Source: Zychaea mexicana (Eukaryota; Mucoromycota; Mucoromycetes; Mucorales; Lichtheimiaceae). Taken from it: a stretch of DNA of 64,000 nucleotides. A model generated the notes under the pieces. The model was not told the origin of the DNA, did no database searches, and saw only the letters and a list, made by a program, of their open reading frames with translations. A program made the translations under genes and the position numbers. The stretch covers positions 1-64,000 of the forward strand of contig NW_026516775.1 in NCBI RefSeq assembly GCF_025766255.1, in the 5' to 3' direction. Shown here one piece after another: positions 59,841 through 64,000 of this stretch. Every line of letters begins with the position of its first letter. Position 1 is the stretch's first letter.

Positions 59841-60356
59841 GACTTTTATATAGTAAAGAGCAGCTGTACACTCACATTTTAGTAACTAAAAGTTGGGGGA
59901 AGGAGAAAAGTGTTTCAAACGTTGGCTCTTTATATACTGATGCGTAGTGGGATAAAATGATGTTTTTAGTATCTCCGTAACTCTGCATTTCAGTAGTACA
60001 CATGACTTTTGCTATTCCCTATTTCTACCACTTCATTGTTATTCATCATTCTTTACCCTTTTTCTTTACTCTTGATATCGCACATTTATCTGTAACTTTG
60101 ACCAGTCTGTAGTACTGGTGAGTATATCTTATCCAACTTAACAATCCAGTCCAATATTCTAACATATCAAATAAAGGTCATTTTCTGTGTCTTAAATTTA
60201 TTACGGGTCAATACTTTTTTCTGACTTTAAAAACTGAGCTTTAAAGAGATGGTGACTGGTTTTGATAGATTGCAGAAGGTTCTACAGTATCTTAATAATT
60301 TTTTCAAAAGGCTATTGTTTGCTATATTTTTTTGTTAAGACATGTTTTTTATTTAA
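59841..60356. other. No gene seen
   Basis: Intergenic between two minus-strand pseudogenes. No convincing ORF or repeat. Confidence 0.5.
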
Positions 60357-61722
60357 GACATTGATGATTTTATTTGGTGGAAAAAGAGAAGAAAGTTATG
60401 ATGGAAAGGGAGAGAGAGAGACAAAATGTATTCTCTAATGACCAAAAGTATGATAATAACGGCCATAGGCACGTTCTGACTCTTAGCTTCAGCCATCATA
60501 TTTACTAATGACTGAATATAATGTAGGAAGAAGCCAACATTCTCGAATGATGTTAAGTAGTTCATTGTAGGAATTATTGGTGTAATCAAAGGACGCAAAG
60601 GAGAAAAGTCATTTTCCTCCAAATAGGCCTAGTTGTCTGAGGAGAACTAAAGAAAGTATGTTAGTAAAAAGGAGGGTAAGAAAGAAAAAGGTTACGTACA
60701 GAGAGGAAGAAAGGCCAGTTAAACTTGTCTGAAAAGAGGATTGGCTAGGCGCCAGCTTGCTTATAGAAAGCCAGCATACGATAACCGATGGTTATTGTAT
60801 GGCTAGGCTTGGCAGATCTTAGCAATCCAACTAGAAAAAGAGGAATTAGAAATAATTTGTGTAAGTTTGTATTTGGGAAGTACCTTTAGCCAATTCATTC
60901 AGTTTTCTCTTGTAGCCAAGTTGATCAAGGCTACCACTATTCTTGTAATGCAAGTATGCACACAGGATAGCTCGGATGGACTTGATTAATTTTTGGTCCA
61001 AAGCTTCAAAGGGGGTTCCACTGATTGCGTGGTTGATAATTTGCTCTAGTTGCTGCTCGTTGTAGTTACGGATATAACTAAAAAAGTTGACGCCTTCTAT
61101 ATCTTTGTCTCTGTGAATGCAACAAGCTGATGCAGTAGCAACCGTAGTAGTATTGAGCTCGAGGATGACCGAAGTGAGAGGAGCACCCTATTTAGGGGTA
61201 GCCAAAGTATGGAACTTCTTGTAGACTATACTTGGATGAAGGAATATTAATAGACTGAGAAATAATGGGATAAAGAAGGGTTACCTTCAGCTAGTTGGTT
61301 ACTTGTGGACCAAAAATTGCGGTAGAAGGGGTCCTCGCACATTGCTGCTTCCTAGGGTTAGAATTTCTCAACGTCGGAGCTACATGTTATTTAACTTTAG
61401 TAAGGAAATGATCATTTTTAAGTATTAAAAATGCTTACGCTTCATCTTTAGTAGGAGTCAAGTAGACAACTTCTTCTTCGACGTCTTCTTCTTCTACGTC
61501 TTCTTGTTCTTGTTGTTGTCGCTGTTGGACCAGAGCTTCACAATCAGCCTCCATTTGCATAAGATCGTTGAGATCTGCGAAGTAACCTCTAAGGGCCTCC
61601 TTGGTAGTTTCAACTGGGACTAATATAAGTATGTAAGTATGTGATAATTTTGTAGTTAGCAGTTACTTGTGCTTATCACGATCCATTGCCTCCAAAATGG
61701 CTTCGAAGGAGGGGTAAGTCTT
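60357..61722 (-). pseudogene. Unknown multi-exon gene with four in-frame TAG codons
   Basis: Read on the minus strand: TYPSFEAILEAMDRDKHK (to about 61681); an exon with LRGYFADLNDLMQMEADCEA and an acidic Glu/Val run (61440-61620); a basic exon (LRNSNPRKQQCARTPS); an exon with HRDKDIEGVNFFSYIRNYN and LDQLGYKRKLNELAK (60885-61240); then IGYRMLAFYKQAG and FNWPFFLS; and a last exon to about 60357 with VGFFLHYIQSLVNMMAEAKS. TAG at 61291-61293, 61198-61200, 60745-60747 and 60629-60631 interrupts otherwise open frames, each explicable as CAG to TAG. Some could instead be acceptor sites ending in TAG. Family not recognised; a helical, possibly transposon-borne protein. Confidence 0.4.
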
Positions 61723-61724
61723 AG

Positions 61725-62060
61725 CATTATGATTTTAGCAAAATGATTATTAGCTAAAAAATTATAAGTAATATAATTTTTAAATAATTATAATAAATCA
61801 TGAAATTAATTTTTTGTTAAAAAAATAATTTCTTAACCCTTATGGTTATTCTCAATCACTAAGTTTAGGAAAAATCAGGCTAGAACCTTAGTTCGACGCC
61901 TGAAGTGAATGAAATGAACGGAGCTTGACAGAATAATAAAATATCATAAATTTGTTATTTATAACAAAATTTATAGATATTGTTTATTCTTCTAGTATGT
62001 GAGATGAGAAAGGCCTTGTGCCTTTCCATCTGTATGGTGTCACACACACACACACACTTG
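61725..62060. other. AT-rich block with a long palindrome at a gene edge
   Basis: Begins next to the first exon of the 60357-61722 gene. The palindrome at 61927-62005 pairs AGAATAATAAAATATC with GATATTGTTTATTCT around TTGTTAT...ATAACAA. A similar palindrome sits at 58495-58556. It ends near a (CA)n microsatellite (62041-62056). Confidence 0.5.
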
Positions 62061-62441
62061 TTCATTTTAATAATATATAAAGTTAGCTCGCTACGCAAGC
62101 TTTTAGGAGGATGTTTACTAGTTGAAGTTTTTCATCTAAACTAAGCTTAACAAAATATTTAAGGTTTACAAAAGTTCCTCATGTTTACAAATTTATTATA
62201 TTTTTAAAATTGAATATAAAAAAAATTGAATTTTAATTAAATATAGAAATATATTACAATAGATAACCAACAAATAGATGAAAAGATTAATAATGAAGTT
62301 AATAAAATTATTGTTAATAAGTGGATATATTCATAGCCATAAGTAATAATAATTTTATTAATAAGGAGATTATTTATAAATTTATAATTACTATTGTATT
62401 TCTAAAAAAAAATTGAATTTCTATTTATTAAAAAAGTAATA
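62061..62441. other. AT-rich flank, nothing recognised
   Basis: No ORF. Upstream region of the HARBI-like gene. Confidence 0.5.
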
Positions 62442-63965
62442 ATGATGGATGTTAATAGCTTGATAACAAATGAGATTAATTCAATTCTTATAAATCATTG
62501 GATTTTTTTGAATAATAATTGGCCTGTTATTAATCATAAATATAAACATAGAACTGAATTAAAACATATAAATTATATAGACATCATTAAAAAAAATTAG
62601 TAGAAAAATTAGGATATATTGCTGTATTTTTCTTTTTGATAGTATTATATAGCAATAAGGAGTACCCTGGACCTTACTATGAAATTGAAAAAGGTTTATT
62701 CTTATTATACCATTTAGTTTCGGTATTGCTGGGAAAGAAGAAATAGATAAATATCTTCCGCAAAGTACATTTCATCGCTTTTATAAAAAATTTTGGATGG
62801 ATGAAGATAATTATAAAAGGTTAAACAAAATTGTTAATGAGTCATTAGATACTATGTTTTCTAATATAAGATTAAGAATATTATCAGCACATAAATACAA
62901 TCCTGATTTGTTTAAACATATTACTTTAATTCTTGACGGTCACGATTCAAGAATCAATTATGTGGATATAGAAATTAAGCATAGCAGATTATATTCTTAC
63001 AAATTTAAAAAAAATGGATTAAGAACACAAATCGTTAGTGATATTAATGATATGATACTTTTTATATCCAAAAGTAATTTTTGTTCAGATAGTTCAGATG
63101 GTTCAATGTTTCTTAATATGAAATTATATCACAAAATGGATGATAAAGATACTATTGCTATCGACGGCGGATATACTTTGTTTGTAAACCAATTTGTAGA
63201 TTTAGCTGTTGAAAAAGGTTATACATATAGTGATTCTAATTTTGTTTATCCTATTAGAAAAAATGTTAATGAAAGTTTATCTATAATTGAAGACCATTTT
63301 AATAAGACCTTTGGAAGTTTTCGTTCAAAAATAGAAAATCAGTTTTCAGAGTTAGGTAATAAATTTTATAGATTTAATAACAATAAATCAGTTGTTAGAA
63401 TGGATAATATAAAGTTTTACAATTTACAATTTAAGGTTGCCTGTTTATTAAAAAATATTAGTATTTTTGTAGATAAATTTAATGTACCAATTTTACCCCA
63501 TCATAAACTATGGGAATCAGATGGATTTGAATTTCCTGTTGAAAAAAAATTATTAGATATTGTAGTAAGTAATGATAAGCAAAATAAAGATAAATTAGAT
63601 AAAATGCTTGAATTACAAATGAATTTCTTAAATATGAATGTATCAGAAAATTATATAGTTATTGATGAGTTTTTAGATGAAGATTCTAATAATCATAAAG
63701 ATATTTCAAGTGAAGGTGAAGATGTCCCTAAATTCAATGAAAGGTCTAAAAAAAGAAAATTAAAAGGAAAACAAAAGGAAAAAAATTATAAATCCTATCA
63801 AATTGAAGCTGTTGTTGACCATAAACTTAAAGATTATTATATACATTTTTAGTTAAATGGAAAGATTATTCCGATATTGATAATAGTTGGCTAACAAGAG
63901 ATAAATTTAATGAAAAGGAAATGTTAAATAAATATATTAAAAATAATAATCTTGGTGCATTATAA
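62442..63965 (+). pseudogene. HARBI1-like DDE transposase with frameshifted chromodomain
   Basis: Very AT-rich codon use, unlike most of the window. N-terminal fragments (MMDVNSLITNEINSILINHW from 62442; YPGPYYEIEKGLFLLYH near 62660) lie in different frames. From about 62720 the main frame reads IDKYLPQSTFHRFYKKFW and continues through the ATG at 62797 to 63852. Catalytic order of the DDE_Tnp_4/HARBI1 type: LILDGHDSR, IAIDGGYTLFVNQF, then SKIENQFSELGNKF with the Glu. A basic tail (KKRKLKGKQKEK) precedes a chromodomain, QIEAVVDHKL, which after a one-base loss in a T run near 63846-63850 continues as LVKWKDYSDIDNSWLT and ends about 63965. The motif set is firm; terminal repeats are not visible inside the window. 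Confidence 0.75.
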
Positions 63966-64000
63966 ATAATTCGATAATCTCCCCCTCCTATATACAAATG

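Noticed and set aside
46680..61722. A reassigned genetic code in which TAA/TAG encode Gln
   Set aside because: The same window uses TAA, TAG and TGA as normal terminators of long ORFs, TGA is also among the in-frame stops, and paralogue comparison shows some stops replace Trp.
61835..61925. A tRNA-like gene or SINE head (TTCGAC near 61892)
   Set aside because: No acceptor stem or D-arm could be paired around the T-loop-like sequence.

Overview
The window is a transposon graveyard from a eukaryote, almost certainly a filamentous fungus. The best fit is Mucoromycota: short GT-AG introns of about 60-90 bp, Tad/L1-like LINE, chromovirus, FAR1/OTU MULEs, HARBI-like transposase with chromodomain, and lineage-expanded unknown families. 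I saw no bacterial operons, rRNA, tRNA or CRISPR array. Identifications rest on motifs read by eye; no database search was run.

Layout. 1-5159: a decayed LINE on the minus strand that runs off the left edge. 5200-5541: a fold-back repeat. 5674-8993: two decayed unknown coding regions. 8994-19405: MULE-B, a Mutator-like element split by a chromovirus LTR retrotransposon (12106-17298, TSD CTTGA). 19588-19835: a triplicated motif. 20612-22958: a multi-exon unknown gene. 23197-46416: a Russian-doll nest. MULE-D (1.1 kb inverted repeats) carries MULE-A in its transposase gene (24594-28375, TSD CTAATTGC) and MULE-C in its right inverted repeat (31896-46332). MULE-C holds an element bounded by two 571-bp LTRs in inverted orientation (35733-46128, TSD GTAT). 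That element holds two Tc1/mariner-like elements at TA sites (37163-39528 and 41136-46075), and the second has a 1.8-kb AT-rich insert in its gene. 46680-48330: a small pseudogene and a satellite. 49508-59354: a large minus-strand pseudogene with zinc fingers and a tyrosine-recombinase-like region. It is split by a 5.55-kb plus-strand element (51008-56561, 10-bp flanking repeat) whose protein combines a DDE transposase core with a complete DEDDy 3'-5' exonuclease. 60357-61722: another unknown minus-strand gene with in-frame stops. 62442-63965: an AT-rich HARBI-like transposase with a frameshifted chromodomain.

Themes. First, the excised joins restore reading frames or repeat symmetry, so the insertion order can be read directly. 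Second, many coding regions are stopped by codons explained by single C-to-T or G-to-A transitions (Gln/Arg or Trp to stop), sometimes proven by an intact paralogue in the same window. This suggests a cytosine-deamination or RIP-like history. Third, three MULEs carry an OTU-like cysteine protease module behind the transposase. The most promising candidates for an undescribed system are the exonuclease-DDE element and the inverted-LTR element.
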